The notes under the pieces are model-generated. The model was not told the DNA's origin, did not search any database, and saw only the letters and a program-made list of their open reading frames with translations. From contig NC_058338.1 of NCBI RefSeq assembly GCF_905475395.1, forward strand, positions 11,608,935-11,672,934: 64,000 bases of DNA. The letters are read 5' to 3'. Source of the stretch: Chrysoperla carnea. Lineage: Eukaryota > Arthropoda > Insecta > Neuroptera > Chrysopidae. Positions 23,800 to 34,383 of this stretch are shown in pieces; the first letter of the stretch is position 1; every line of letters starts with the position of its first letter. The translations under genes and the position numbers were made by a program.

Positions 23800-25735
23800 A
23801 ATAGTTTTTTTATCTTTTATATTAACTGAATATAACCGGGATTTTTAAATTTCACTTTTTTTTTAAATAAAAACGGATACATAATGGTCCATTTTTATTC
23901 TTTTTTTTTCAGTTTTTTATAATTCAAATGATTTTAATTACTCTATTCTTTACTGGAAAATGTCTATTTAAAAAACAAACAGTTTTTCTTGATAAATTTC
24001 TTTTAAATTATAGCAATTACTTATTACTTTTCTACAATTTTTAGGAGAGAATTAAAACTTCTTAAAACCATAAAAATCCGTCAAATTGGAGATGGCTTAT
24101 GCACAAAACCAGCTGTTTTACCTCAAAAATGCAAATTTTTGTACATATATCTCAGAACCCATATAGAGAATGTTTGGTAATTCAATAGCCACTCTGTAGA
24201 GGCTTAAACTAAAGCTCATTTGCAAATTTGACTAGTAAACAAGAGATCGAAAACGCACAACTCTCGAATTGAAACAACTTTTAAGTTTTTTTTCATATTT
24301 TTTTACAAAAACCGCTATCTAACAATTCTTGAAAAACAACTTCAGCTCATACATTTTCAAAAATTTTTTAAATATTAATCTAACTTAGTTTTCGAGATAT
24401 AAGCGTTAAAAAAAGTGCGTAAAGCGCTTAAATCTCGAAATTGTTTGTAGGTAAGGCGAAAAGTGGTACGATCCAAAGATTATAATTAGAATAGTTTAAA
24501 TAAAATATAAATTTCATTCGTTTTTAAATCAAATATCGGGCGCATGATAAAAGCTCACTTTTTATTCAATATGACTTTGTTCTATACACACACGAAAATG
24601 CCGGGTCCCATCCTTAAATGCTTTATTTTCCTACAATACATGTACTTAATCCATGAAAAAAAAAATATTGCTGTGGAATTAAAATTTAATAAAAAAAAAC
24701 AAAAAATTTTTAAGCAATCAGCTTTATTTTATAAATTACAATAAAAAAATTATTCATTCCCGATATAAATAAAATTAGTTAATTAATTGTTTGCACTAAA
24801 ATGTCGCCAATACAGTGACTTTATATTTAATAATAATATTAGTTGGCAAATAAAATTTTGATTATTATTTTATTAGTGCTATTTGGAATTGGAAGTGCAA
24901 ATTTTAACAAATAAAAAACTTGAGAAATAAAAAGCAAAATTCTTGCAGTACTGACGTTATTTAAAAACTGTTTAAAACAAGATATTGAATATTTTTAGTT
25001 CGAGAACAATATTCGATTCGACGTTTTTGTTTACAGTTTATGGTAATCTATTGTATGTAGACACCTTCAAAGTTCACGTAACAAAACTTTCAACTACATT
25101 CAAGCTGAAATTATTATTTTATTCAAAAATAAATTTATATTCTTAGTTTTAATAAGCTTTTTACAAAATTTTTCATTAATATCGAAAATTTATTAAGATT
25201 TCTTCTTTTTTTTTTATACTACTCAAACCTACAATCAATGTTACAAGATTCCGATTACAAAGGAGAATAAAATCTTAACTCGTCGTAAAATAATACTCTC
25301 ACATCATTAAATCCCCCACTCTAATGTTTTTAAAGGTAATTAATTATCTCAAAATATGCCTAAAATTCTAAAAATATAATACTGCAGTTAAATAAAATAA
25401 AGAAAATTTTATTGTGATCTTAGTATCAATGCGATGGTGAGACAAAAAAAATTAAATAAATCGACGAAAGACGTGAGGGTAGAAAGATACTACCAGCCGG
25501 TTACAAATAACAACATATTTTATCGTATCAATAAATTAAAACTAACTAAATTTTGTATTTCTTAAAAATTTGGTTAGTAAAATAAATAATACAAGGATTT
25601 ATCAGTCAATATGTGTTTTGAATTGCAAACTATCTTAACGAAAAATTTATAAATATTTACAAAATGATCTCTATCAAATTAAATTGCTATTTTTGAGACT
25701 ATCAAGGTTACATCAACATTTAAGATAAAAAAAAC
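23800..25735. other. Noncoding AT-rich stretch
   Basis: No gene supported. The stretch at about 24070-24450 (AAATTGGAGATGGCTTATGC to AAGTGCGTAAAGCGCTTA) is less AT-rich and may be an old interspersed repeat, but no ends or second copy were found in the window. The open frame at 24544-24744 is low complexity. Confidence 0.5.
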
Positions 25736-25739
25736 TTTT

Positions 25740-25960
25740 AACAAAAAGAAAACCGACTTCAAAAGAAAAACTTTTCCAAAATAAATTAAGATGCACTAAA
25801 AAGTAAAAAATAACGAAAATATAATGTAGTTAAAATTATTGTTATTTTTGGAGTCGGTGTCAGCCAAGGAAACAACTGTGTCAGTTTGCTACATTAACTT
25901 GGCTGATACCGACGATATTTTCGTTATTTTTTACTTTTTAGTGCATCTTCATTTATTATG
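25740..25960. repeat. Foldback element with 34-bp perfect inner arms
   Basis: AAGATGCACTAAAAAGTAAA and the rest of the 34-bp arm (about 25789-25822) is exactly complementary to about 25916-25949. A second pair inside, GTCGGTGTCAGCCAAG (about 25854) and CTTGGCTGATACCGAC (25900-25915), extends the hairpin. The outer flank has AAAACCGACTTCAAAAG, a motif often seen at the ends of insect repeats. It lies between the zinc-binding protein gene and the TGN38-like gene. Confidence 0.8.
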
Positions 25961-26639
25961 ATTAATTTATTCTGTGAGTTCTTTTACAGTGCATTAAATG
26001 ACAATATGACACACATAAGAAAAATACCTTCTGACTCATTTAAGACACATTGCGAACTCTCCAGTGAAACGGGCGTGCATCAGTTACTGATAATAATAAA
26101 TAATAAAATCATTTTTTAAAATGTGGACACAATATCGATTTAAAAAAATTTCAATTATTACTCTTAATTCAAATGATGAGTAAACTGACTAGATAAAATC
26201 ATTTTATAGAAGTAAAAGCACCTCTTTTTCGTCTCAAAAACAGCAATAAAAGCTCAAAAAGTTTGAATGTTTAAATGAGTAACAATATTTAACATTAAAG
26301 ATTCATTAAAATTTTTGATATTTAATAAACAACCACTAAATGTTTACGTTTGCAACAAAATGTTTGTGTTAGATTGTAGTATTTTATGGACAAAATATCA
26401 TCACTTCTACGTGTTTTTTTTAATTACATTCATTCAAGCTTGATTATTTTAATTATAATATTAAAATAACAAGAACAAATCAATTATTTTACAATTATTG
26501 GTTTTGAAAAATAAAGAACTCTGGACTTTCTTATGGAAAATAATCTACGATAAAAATTTCTGATCTGAAACTGGAATTACTTTTATGAAAGATTTAAAAA
26601 AATCCTAGGACACAAGTACTACAAGTAAGATATGACCTG

Positions 26640-26900
26640 AGTACAATCGTAGGCGTTCCGTAGACCTCATATCGCTTCCAAGAGCCTCTGTTAACAAATT
26701 CGTTGCGGCTATTGCAGGATACTGGCTAGGCGGCAGACACGCTGAAAGCCTTGGCTTTACAGTAAGTGTATCATGACTAGTGCAGGAGCTGTCAAAGTGG
26801 GGAGGAGGAAGTCCATTTACGTCAAAACACTACTGTTGTTCTTAAATAACTACAAATTGTTTAGTAATGGTTCTCAGGTGAATATTTTGCAAGATATACG
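26640..26900 (+). pseudogene. Relic of a LINE RNase H and zinc-knuckle end
   Basis: From 26648 one frame reads SVDLISLPRASVNKFVAAIA and then GYWLGGRHAESLGFT before a stop. After a frameshift another frame reads HD, a stop, then CRSCQSGEEEVHL (about 26770-26820), and later FSNGSQVNILQDI. This is the order expected at the C terminus of RNase H-bearing insect LINEs: LPR...LTGHxxLxxHaexLGl, then D-x-CRSC and acidic residues. One frameshift and at least two stops mean it is dead. The neighbourhood is GC-richer than its surroundings, as expected for former coding sequence. The family (R1, I, Jockey or Loa type) cannot be settled. Confidence 0.75.
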
Positions 26901-27167
26901 CACCTGAAGGGATGGAATATCGTACCAATGTATGAACTCTCAACTCTGTATGCCTCACAGTTATTTTTAGGAATAGGCAGCCGTAGAGATATTTTATTTA
27001 CTCATAAAAAAAAAACTTTAAGAACCCAAATTTTCAGAAAATTTGATCAAAAGACATTTTCCATAAGGAAGATATGAGGTCATTTGACTCACATGCAGAT
27101 CGCGCTTAGTAGAGCTTCTAACAATCAGATTCAACTAATCCTTGAGTTGAGTTGAGTTAAAAACTGA

Positions 27168-27173
27168 TTTATT
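27168..27173 (-). terminator. Polyadenylation signal AATAAA for the TGN38-like gene
   Basis: Canonical AATAAA on the minus strand, about 77 bases after the stop codon at 27250. Confidence 0.5.
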
Positions 27174-27249
27174 TAAACTTATTTTATAAAGACATAAATT
27201 TTAATAAAGAGATTATCACAAAGGTTTTGTCAAATTTTCTTCTGGTATG

Positions 27250-29813
27250 CTAATAAATAACATGCGATGAAGTTGTATTGCAATTGGACGTAATAGCTTC
27301 TTCTAAATTAGTATCTAATTTTCTATAATTAGCGGTATTTGGACGTCCACCACGTCTACCGTAACGTCCACTTGGTCGTCCCTCCACAACGTATGCAACA
27401 ATCTGAAAAATGAACTATTAATATTTTAGAATCTGAATATTCAATATATTTTTTGATATATACTCACTTTTTTCTTATTAGCAAATGAAAGGTAAACTAA
27501 GAAAGCACAAAATACAACCATTAAATACCATGGCATTAAACTAACTTCTGTGTCAACTTCTTGTGCAGTGACTGGCTTTGTACCAAATGATTGAATCGGT
27601 TTTTGGAAAACTAAAAAAAAAAGTTGTATTCATATTAAAATAGCCGAAACTTGATTTTTGATGGAAAACTAACCTTCTTCGTTTGTTACTTTCTTATGAG
27701 ATTTAGTTTTCGGATCGTTCGGATCATCTACAACAAGCCAATCAGGTTTTTCGAAGTCACCATCATCTGTAAAATAAATGAATCACTAAATAATTGCTAA
27801 CTATGTTAAAATTGAATAATTTGAATACCTTTGTCGTCCTCAAAATCTTGAGCTAAAATCATAAATTAATAATTAATTAATGTATTGAAAATTAATACTT
27901 TAGTGTATTACACGGCGAGAAATGTATGGCTCCTGAGCACACGAATTATGAAAAGTTTTTACCGTATTGTTATTTCCAGAGAAGATTACTGAGTGAATCA
28001 GTGGTATTCGTTGGGTGATATTAAGTTTGCAAGGGTGATATTAAGTTTGCAAGAAACCATTCGTTTTATTTAAAATATGACTAATTATCAATTGTTTACA
28101 TGTAAATGATGTAATAAATGTCAAATAAAAGTTATTGAAAAATAACAATTTAACATTTTGCTTCAGATATTAGGAAAATAAGAGACGAAAACACATAAAT
28201 AAAGTAGAGTCCAAAATTCAAGATGGGGCTTCAAGGAGTCAATGTGTGAAAAATGATGACAGTACAATAAAATATTCGACCAGTTTCTGTTATCTAGCCT
28301 TTGGACCTGTTGGGAAATTAGTTATGAAAGTTAAAAGTTAGAAAAAGAAAAATATACCTGGATATTCATTTAAAAACTCAGATTCCTGGCCTTGTGATTT
28401 TGGAACTTTTGGATTTACATTTTCAACATTATCAACTGCTGCCTTATGTTCATCCTCTGTTTTAGAAGGTTGAACAACTTCTTGTTTCGGTGGTGATGGG
28501 TTAACTTGATTAACCACAGTGGATGATCCTTTAACAACATTTTTAGCAGTTGTTGATATTGTTGTTGGTATTCGAAATCGTTCAGTATCATCAACACCAA
28601 CCGGATCATCTTGGTCAGGTTCAACGACTGCTGCTTTATTTAAGTTAGCTGGATGAGTATCTTCAGGTTTTTGTGGAGGTAATTGAACCAAATTTTCTTC
28701 TTTTTGTTGTTTGACAGGAACTTTAACGATATCTGAAAATACATACAGTGTTTAATCATTTGAATTATTAAAGCTTGATTTGTTTGCCGTAGGTATACAG
28801 TTTTCGGGATTTCTGCTCTGTATTCCATTGACTGTATTTCATTTCAAAATCATGTGCGCAAAATAAATTATTCAAGGTCGAAGGTCGCGCAAATAGATTC
28901 TTTATAAAATTTCCGAGGAAGCAATAGTTTTCGAAATATTTAACTGAGAAAAGTTAAAGTAGAGTCACTTACTCTGCTACATGTTTGCGTCGTTAGCCAG
29001 CATGATAAGCTTTAAAATGAGGGGTAAATCATGAGTGACAAAAAAGCAGGCTAGAGAAATAATATTTAAGATTATTAAAAAATGCATTTTATGAATACCT
29101 GATTTTTCATCGGCGGGTGGCTCTGGATTCTTAACTGGTCTCATCTCTTCTTGTGGTGCGCTATTAACAAGAGGAACCATTACTTCGTTTTTTTCAGATT
29201 TATGCGAATCAGTAGAAACTGCATGAGTTGTAGTTTGTAAATTAACTTTCGATTCTAATGAATGCAAAGTTTTTTGTAAACCATAAATAAAAATACATTG
29301 TTCTGCAATAATGTTGTCTTTGTCATCAGTTACACAAGACATAATACATTGTTGACTTTGATTGAAATGAGACCTTAAATTCTCCATCCATTGTGAATTC
29401 TTATTTTCCAAAACAATATTATTAAAGTTCGTACAAACATCATTCGAGGTATTACGTAAATCGTTCATAATTTGTAAACTGGATCGATTGAAGAATTCAT
29501 TAATCGATTCTTTCAATTTTTTATCTTGATAATCATTGCGTAAACGTTCAACACTCTCTCGAATTCCAATACAATAATGTAAAAGCATCGAATTCACTTC
29601 TGCAAATGAGAATTTTGGAGCTACTGATGGTATTGTTAAATTACAATTTTTTTCTAAATATTCTTGTAGGCCATCAAACTTGGCTACTGGTAAACCTTGA
29701 GTGAGAGTTTCGTATTCTTTCAAAAATGAGGATGATATTTGTGTCGTTCGTTGTGGAATAATGTGAGAACTAACACCACATAATAAAATCAAAATTAAAT
29801 AAATCATTTTCAA
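27250..29813 (-). CDS. TGN38/TGOLN2-like single-pass trans-Golgi membrane protein
   Basis: Six exons (minus): 29813-29099, 28732-28358, 27852-27829 (24 bp), 27766-27674, 27610-27468, 27402-27250. They give 500 residues, with phase 1 at the first four introns and phase 0 at the last. Residues 1-16 are a signal peptide. The lumenal part has paired cysteines and several N-glycosylation sites up to about 190, then a low-complexity Pro/Glu/Lys/Val-rich stretch. One membrane segment (430-446, WYLMVVFCAFLVYLSFA) precedes a basic stop-transfer (NKKK). The 50-residue tail has RPNTANYRKLD with a YxxL sorting signal (476-479), closely matching the SDYQRLD context of mammalian TGN38, which binds clathrin adaptors for retrieval to the trans-Golgi. 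The lumenal sequence is not recognisable, so the assignment rests on layout and tail. Divergent to the RNF181-like gene. Confidence 0.8.
28985..29045 (+). repeat. Short dispersed repeat in intron 1
   Basis: TAAGCTTTAAAATGAGGGGT and the following AAATCATGA (29007-29035) recur almost exactly at about 1549-1577, with a looser match upstream (CGTTAGCCAGCA against CATTAGCAAGCA). It is a fragment of an interspersed repeat within the first intron of the TGN38-like gene. Confidence 0.65.
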
Positions 29814-30086
29814 TTTGAATTCATCACAAAAACATAATAAATATTAATTGTAAATTATTTTTTAAATACGTTGATGAATACAATTTTTATGTGCAACTAA
29901 ACACTGTTCACTAGATAACTTATGTAGGTTAGAGCATCGTACAGTGATAATAATTCTCGACATAGTTCTTATTGGGGGCCGTTCAAATATTGTTCAAATG
30001 CTCCTTCGGATTTCACAATTGCTCCAACTATTTTATTAAATATTTTCAATTAAAAATACTAAAATTTAGTTTCTAATATCTCAGAA

Positions 30087-30837
30087 AATTGATAGTTTTT
30101 CCAAACGTTTTTGCTATCAATAAATTGCTCCCGTTTAGTTCTTTCGGGATTTAACGATATCGATTTATAAATTTCATATAGGCAAGGCACGTTACAAGTA
30201 ATTTTTCTGTTTCTGAAATAAAAATTTTAAAATTTGGTAACAGGAGAATATGTGTGATATTACAGTAATATACATATTCTTGTATGTCTATGGTAATATA
30301 ATAAAGACACACCTCCTTTTATGCGAAAGTTATAATAGGAGGTAAAATTATAAATGAGCAAGATATATAGATAATGTATTGAACCAAAAGAGACAAGCAT
30401 ATTAGTAATATCAATGCTGCCAATACACCGACATTAAAACGTCAGTTGGTAGCACTGATTACTAATATGCTTGTCTCTTTTTGTTCAACACAATATCTAT
30501 ATATCTTACTCATTCATAATTTTATATTAAAGAAGCCATGTTTTTTGTAGTTTCGACCAATAGAAATGCTATATAAAGACACACCTTTTATTATACTTTC
30601 GCATAATAGGAGGTGTGTCTTTATTATATTACCATAGACATACAAGAATTTGTATATTACTGTAATATCACACATATTCTCCTGTTACCAAATTTTAAAA
30701 TTTTTATTTCAGAAACAGAAAAATTACTTGTAACGTGTCTTGCCTATATGATATTTATAAATCGATATCGTTAAATCCCGAAAGAACTAAGCGGGAGCAA
30801 TTTATTAATATCAAAAACGTTTGGGAAAACTATTAAT
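30087..30837. repeat. Near-complete palindrome of about 750 bp in a divergent promoter
   Basis: The left outer arm (30087-30342) and right outer arm (30584-30837) are near-identical inverted copies over about 250 bp, for example TGTGTGATATTACAGTAATA and TTCTTTCGGGATTTAACGAT on the left. Inside, a second inverted pair (about 30342-30434 and 30436-30520) shares AGAGACAAGCATATTAGTAA, so arm follows arm almost to the centre near 30435. The right half has about 40 extra bases near 30525-30570. No open frame is present. It fills most of the 1.29-kb space between the starts of the TGN38-like and RNF181-like genes. Confidence 0.9.
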
Positions 30838-31100
30838 TTATATAATCGTGCAAGGGCCTTTGACTTATTTATCGCCTGATCAATCTTTCTTCTACATTTT
30901 ACATAACACAAATCAGCAATAAAGTTAAACCCATAGAACACATCTTTTATATCTTTGACGTTTATACGTCATTCTATTTGACAACTTCATTCCATATACA
31001 AATCTGAAATGTCATTCCTATTATAAGCTACGAAACATAGAAAATTATTGGAATAAATTCAGAAATTTGAAGCTATTTGTTCAAAATCTAAATAAATAAA

Positions 31101-32214
31101 ATGTCAGATTACTTTCAAGAAATGGGTTGGCAAGAGCTAGCTGATGGTGAAACTCCAAACCATTTTTTACACATGGCACGATTATTAAGAGATTATAATA
31201 TGTTTGAAGAACTTGGACAAAATCAACGATTAGCACCTCCAGCTTCCAAACAGGTGGTTGAAAATTTACCAAATAAAGTAATTAGTAATAAAGGTATATT
31301 TCGAAACTATTTATAGTTTTAGAAATAGTGATAGTAATCAAAATGAAAATTTTACAGATGCAACATGTCCAGTTTGCCTTAAGAGCCATGAAATAAATGA
31401 TACTGTTAAAGAATTACCCTGTAAACATTTATATCATCCAGAATGTATAATGCCATGGTTAGCAAAGGTATGAATCATTTTCATATTTACAAGAACTATG
31501 TTTATCTAGAGAATAACATTGGCTTAATTAGGCTGAAGCTTAATAAGCGTAGGTGATCAAGCAATACTGATGTTGCTTTATTCTGTGATATAGAAATATA
31601 ATAAATCATAATCGGGCAACAGATTGATCCATTATTAATAAACAAGACTTCACACTTTGTTAGTAGACGTTAGATCCTTTGTATGGGTCTTGATATTCAG
31701 CTAATATAATTAGAACATAGTTCAGTGACGAAGTCGTTCATCCGTTAAGCGCTATGATGCCACAGACACACAGACACATAGCTGTCAAACTTACAACACC
31801 CCTTTTATTTGGCTCGGGTGTTAAAAGTAGAAGTGAAGAAGTTATTCTCTTGATAAAACACGACAATTTTCTTCATTTGTTGCTAATCGAGATCTAAATC
31901 TAGAAAAATGCTAAACATTCGTAGAAATTGGTAGCGGTTCTAGAAATATTTCTGTGACCCTAAAAGCTATCTTCAAGGTTCTTGTTAGCTAGCAACGACT
32001 TTAGCAACAGGTGAAGAAAATTTAGGACACTGTATTTAAAAATAGCTACATTCAAAGTTATTTCATAATAAATTTTTAGACTAATTCCTGTCCATTATGT
32101 CGATATGAATTTCCTACCGACGATGAAACTTACGAAGCTTATCGAAAAGAAAAGATTCGTGCTAAACAAAGAGAGGAAGATATTAGTAATCTACATAATT
32201 CAATGTTTTCATAG
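31101..32214 (+). CDS. RNF181: RING-H2 E3 ubiquitin ligase, RNF181-like
   Basis: Three exons: 31101-31293, 31358-31467 and 32080-32214 give 145 residues, close to the usual 150 or so of the family. Donors AAAG|GTATAT and AAAG|GTATGA and acceptors TTTACAG and TTTTTAG fit, with phases agreeing. The N terminus (MSDYFQEMGWQELADG) and the helix LARLL-like MARLLRDYN match RNF181 and its fly homologue. The RING-H2 domain has C68-x2-C71, C86, H88, H91, C94 and C105-x2-C108, with LPCKHLYHPECIMPWL carrying the conserved Trp for E2 contact. The C-terminal basic-acidic helix is typical. It ubiquitinates proteins in the cytosol. Intron 2 holds a family B repeat tail. The gene converges on the last lola cassette. 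Confidence 0.93.
31741..31826 (+). repeat. Dispersed repeat family B tail inside RNF181-like intron 2
   Basis: GCTATGATGCCACAGACACA, then GTCAAACTTACAACACCCC and GGCTCGGGTGTTAAAA match the tail of the copy at 19455-19740. Confidence 0.65.
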
Positions 32215-32319
32215 GTTTTGGAAATTTTTTTTTTTTAAATTGTAGTTAAAATAATTTAAAAGGTATTTAATTTTGGGAACAATTTTATAAAATATACGTT
32301 TTTAAGTTTATAACCGTCT

Positions 32320-32395
32320 CTATCTGAATCCTAGTGAATCTACGTGTGTCCCATCCCAGGACAGCCACTCTAACCTAACCTAACTTTACTTTTTA
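32320..32395. repeat. Fragment resembling the SINE tail
   Basis: CCAGGACAGCCACTCTAACC followed by TAACCTAAC resembles the end of the SINE at 11936-12221 (GGACAGCCAACATAACCTAA on its minus strand). Only the tail is recognisable. Confidence 0.45.
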
Positions 32396-32580
32396 CGATT
32401 CAAAGAGTAAACCAAATAACCAGCCGCGATTTTTTGTAATGACATGATGTACCAAACTGAAGTTACCTGAATGGAATCTCTTTAGCCACATACCACACTC
32501 ATGTACAACCAAGCGCGTGCGACGTGGGGCAACAATTTCGCTTGCGACATTTAATTAAATTTTGTGTCACATTGTCGTAC

Positions 32581-32682
32581 ACCTACAATAGACAACACTT
32601 TAGTCGTTTAAGATTTAGTTTTCGCGTCACCCTGTGTGCGCATCATAAAAATTCACTCTCATCATTTTTTCATAACGCGTCT
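32581..32682. repeat. Inverted copy of the repeat at 34161-34255
   Basis: The reverse complement of this segment matches 34161-34255, sharing GATGAGAGTGA, ATGATACTTGCGCACAGGGT-like sequence (here ATGATGCGCACACAGGGT) and ACAATAGACA. The two copies flank the three-exon terminal lola cassette at 32925-33743. Confidence 0.75.
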
Positions 32683-32884
32683 AAAGGATTTTAAAAATAA
32701 AAAAAAAGTACATATATTTTAAAATATATTAATTAAATAACATATATAATAATTATTTGCTTTCTTAAAAAGTTAACAACAATTTTCAATATTATTCTGG
32801 TAATAAAATTTTTCAAAATATATGATAACACACCATTTTAGTAACATTTATAAATTTTCAAAATTCAACACAAAAAATTTTTTT

Positions 32885-32890
32885 TTTATT
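32885..32890 (-). terminator. Polyadenylation signal AATAAA after the distal lola cassette
   Basis: Canonical AATAAA on the minus strand, about 35 bases after the stop codon ending at 32925. Confidence 0.5.
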
Positions 32891-32924
32891 AAATAATTAC
32901 AAACAACAATTTTAATTCCTTATG

Positions 32925-33743
32925 CTAAGAGGTAGGAGGATTGATTTCTTTATGTCCTGTAATATTACGTACACCTTTTACCATTTTATGTGGAAATGTA
33001 CACCGTGACACATGCATCTCTAAATATGCTCGTCGTGAAAATGTTTTTGCACATCGAGGACATTGATAACGACCTATATGTCGATTTCGGTGTCGTAACA
33101 TTGAACTGTAACACTAGAAACAAATAATATTTTAGTTAAAATACTTTAAAGCATTGGTAGGTATCTGGAGAAACTTACTTTAAAATGTTTTCCACATAAA
33201 TTGCAAGCGAAACGTTTTGAAGCATCCTCTTCTTCTTTGGTGTAGTTTTGAATGTCGTAATGAAAATTACCTTGGTATAAAAAATATTATAAATAAATTT
33301 AAAGTTTGAATTATTGAAAGCAAACGAATTAGCAAATATGATTCCCCGAACTGTTACAAGTCAGAATTGGATTTAATCTCTGGAAGGGAGTAATAACTGG
33401 TAATTAATATCAGTTGGCAGTTATCTGTAATTGGCTTGTCTAAAACAATTTTTGAGGCCATTTCTGATTTGCCTCGCTTTAGACTCAAAATTCTTGCTCA
33501 CCGTTATTCCAAAAGCTGAGTACGGCTATGCAAGTTGGATTAGGCTACATTGAGCTTAGAAGCATGTTAGGAATATGCTTATAGTGATGTTAAATGGATT
33601 TGGTAAGAATGGTTAGCAACTATTACCTGCAGTAAGATGATTATAAAGTATAGAACTAGGTCCGGGATCAGCTTTTATTTCAATATGTATAGGAGGTTGG
33701 TCCAATACGTCATAATTTTGACGTAAATATGAATATGATTTGT
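32925..33743 (-). CDS. lola: lola alternative terminal cassette 7, split over three exons
   Basis: Exons (minus) 33743-33627, 33270-33179 and 33113-32925. The first acceptor is phase 1 like the other six cassettes, the next intron is also phase 1 and the last phase 0. A 30-odd residue acidic linker (IEIKADPGPSS) precedes the fingers. Finger 1 is C-x2-C-x12-H-x3-H (CNLCGKHF...) interrupted by the last, 65-bp intron; finger 2 ends in Cys (CPRCAKTFSRRAYLEMHVSRC). It would give one isoform of the BTB regulator its own DNA-binding end. Finger 1 has the normal 12-residue spacing, unlike the 9-residue spacing of the other cassettes, so it may be the most divergent or a conserved special isoform. Confidence 0.85.
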
Positions 33744-33889
33744 CTGTAACAAAAACGATAAATATTATTCATTTCCGCATATCTTCAAATAAAACATGAG
33801 TTAGGTTAGTAAACTTTTATTTTGTTAAAATTTTCTATTTAACAATTAGATAATTGAATCGATGAAATTGGGCTAAAACTCTCTTTCCG

Positions 33890-34025
33890 ATTTATAAAGC
33901 TAATAACTTTTTATTTATTTATGAATATTTTTGTTGCAATATTATTTTTAGCATACGTTAAACTCTTAAGAGATTAACGGCCAATATGAGAAAACGGATC
34001 ATTAAAGAGTTATTAGCTTTCTAAA
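33890..34025. repeat. Inverted repeat in lola intron
   Basis: ATTTATAAAGCTAATAACTT (about 33890) is complementary to AAAGAGTTATTAGCTTTCTA (about 34003). Arms are about 22 bp with one or two mismatches and a loop of about 90 bp. Confidence 0.55.
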
Positions 34026-34160
34026 TTGTAAATGAACTTTTGGTCTATCCTGATTTCCAAAGTTGCATTCATGGATGATTTTTTACATAGGTAAAGCTTA
34101 CATTAAGAGTGAAGAAATTTCGATTTTCGTGAAAAGAATGATTTTTTGAAGTTATACTTT

Positions 34161-34255
34161 TTTAGATGCATTATGAAAAGTGATGAGAGTGATTTTTTTA
34201 TGATACTTGCGCACAGGGTGGCCCGAAAACTACATGTCACTTACAATAGACAAGG
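34161..34255. repeat. Inverted partner of 32581-32682
   Basis: See the partner entry. This copy overlaps the left end of the MITE-like element at 34213-34353. Confidence 0.7.
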
Positions 34256-34353
34256 ATAGTTAGATGACAGATTTAGTGTCATCTATGAACGCAATAGAAA
34301 AGCTTATTATAAACGAGCTATTAGCTATTATAGATTAAAATGCGCCACCCTGT
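34213..34353. repeat. Short MITE-like element with ACAGGGTGG ends
   Basis: It starts ACAGGGTGG and ends CCACCCTGT, giving 9-bp perfect terminal inverted repeats around about 120 bp. Related ACAGGGTG-type ends occur at 55991-56265. Confidence 0.6.
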
Positions 34354-34383
34354 ATAATCGAAATTACAGCTTCTTATAGTTAA

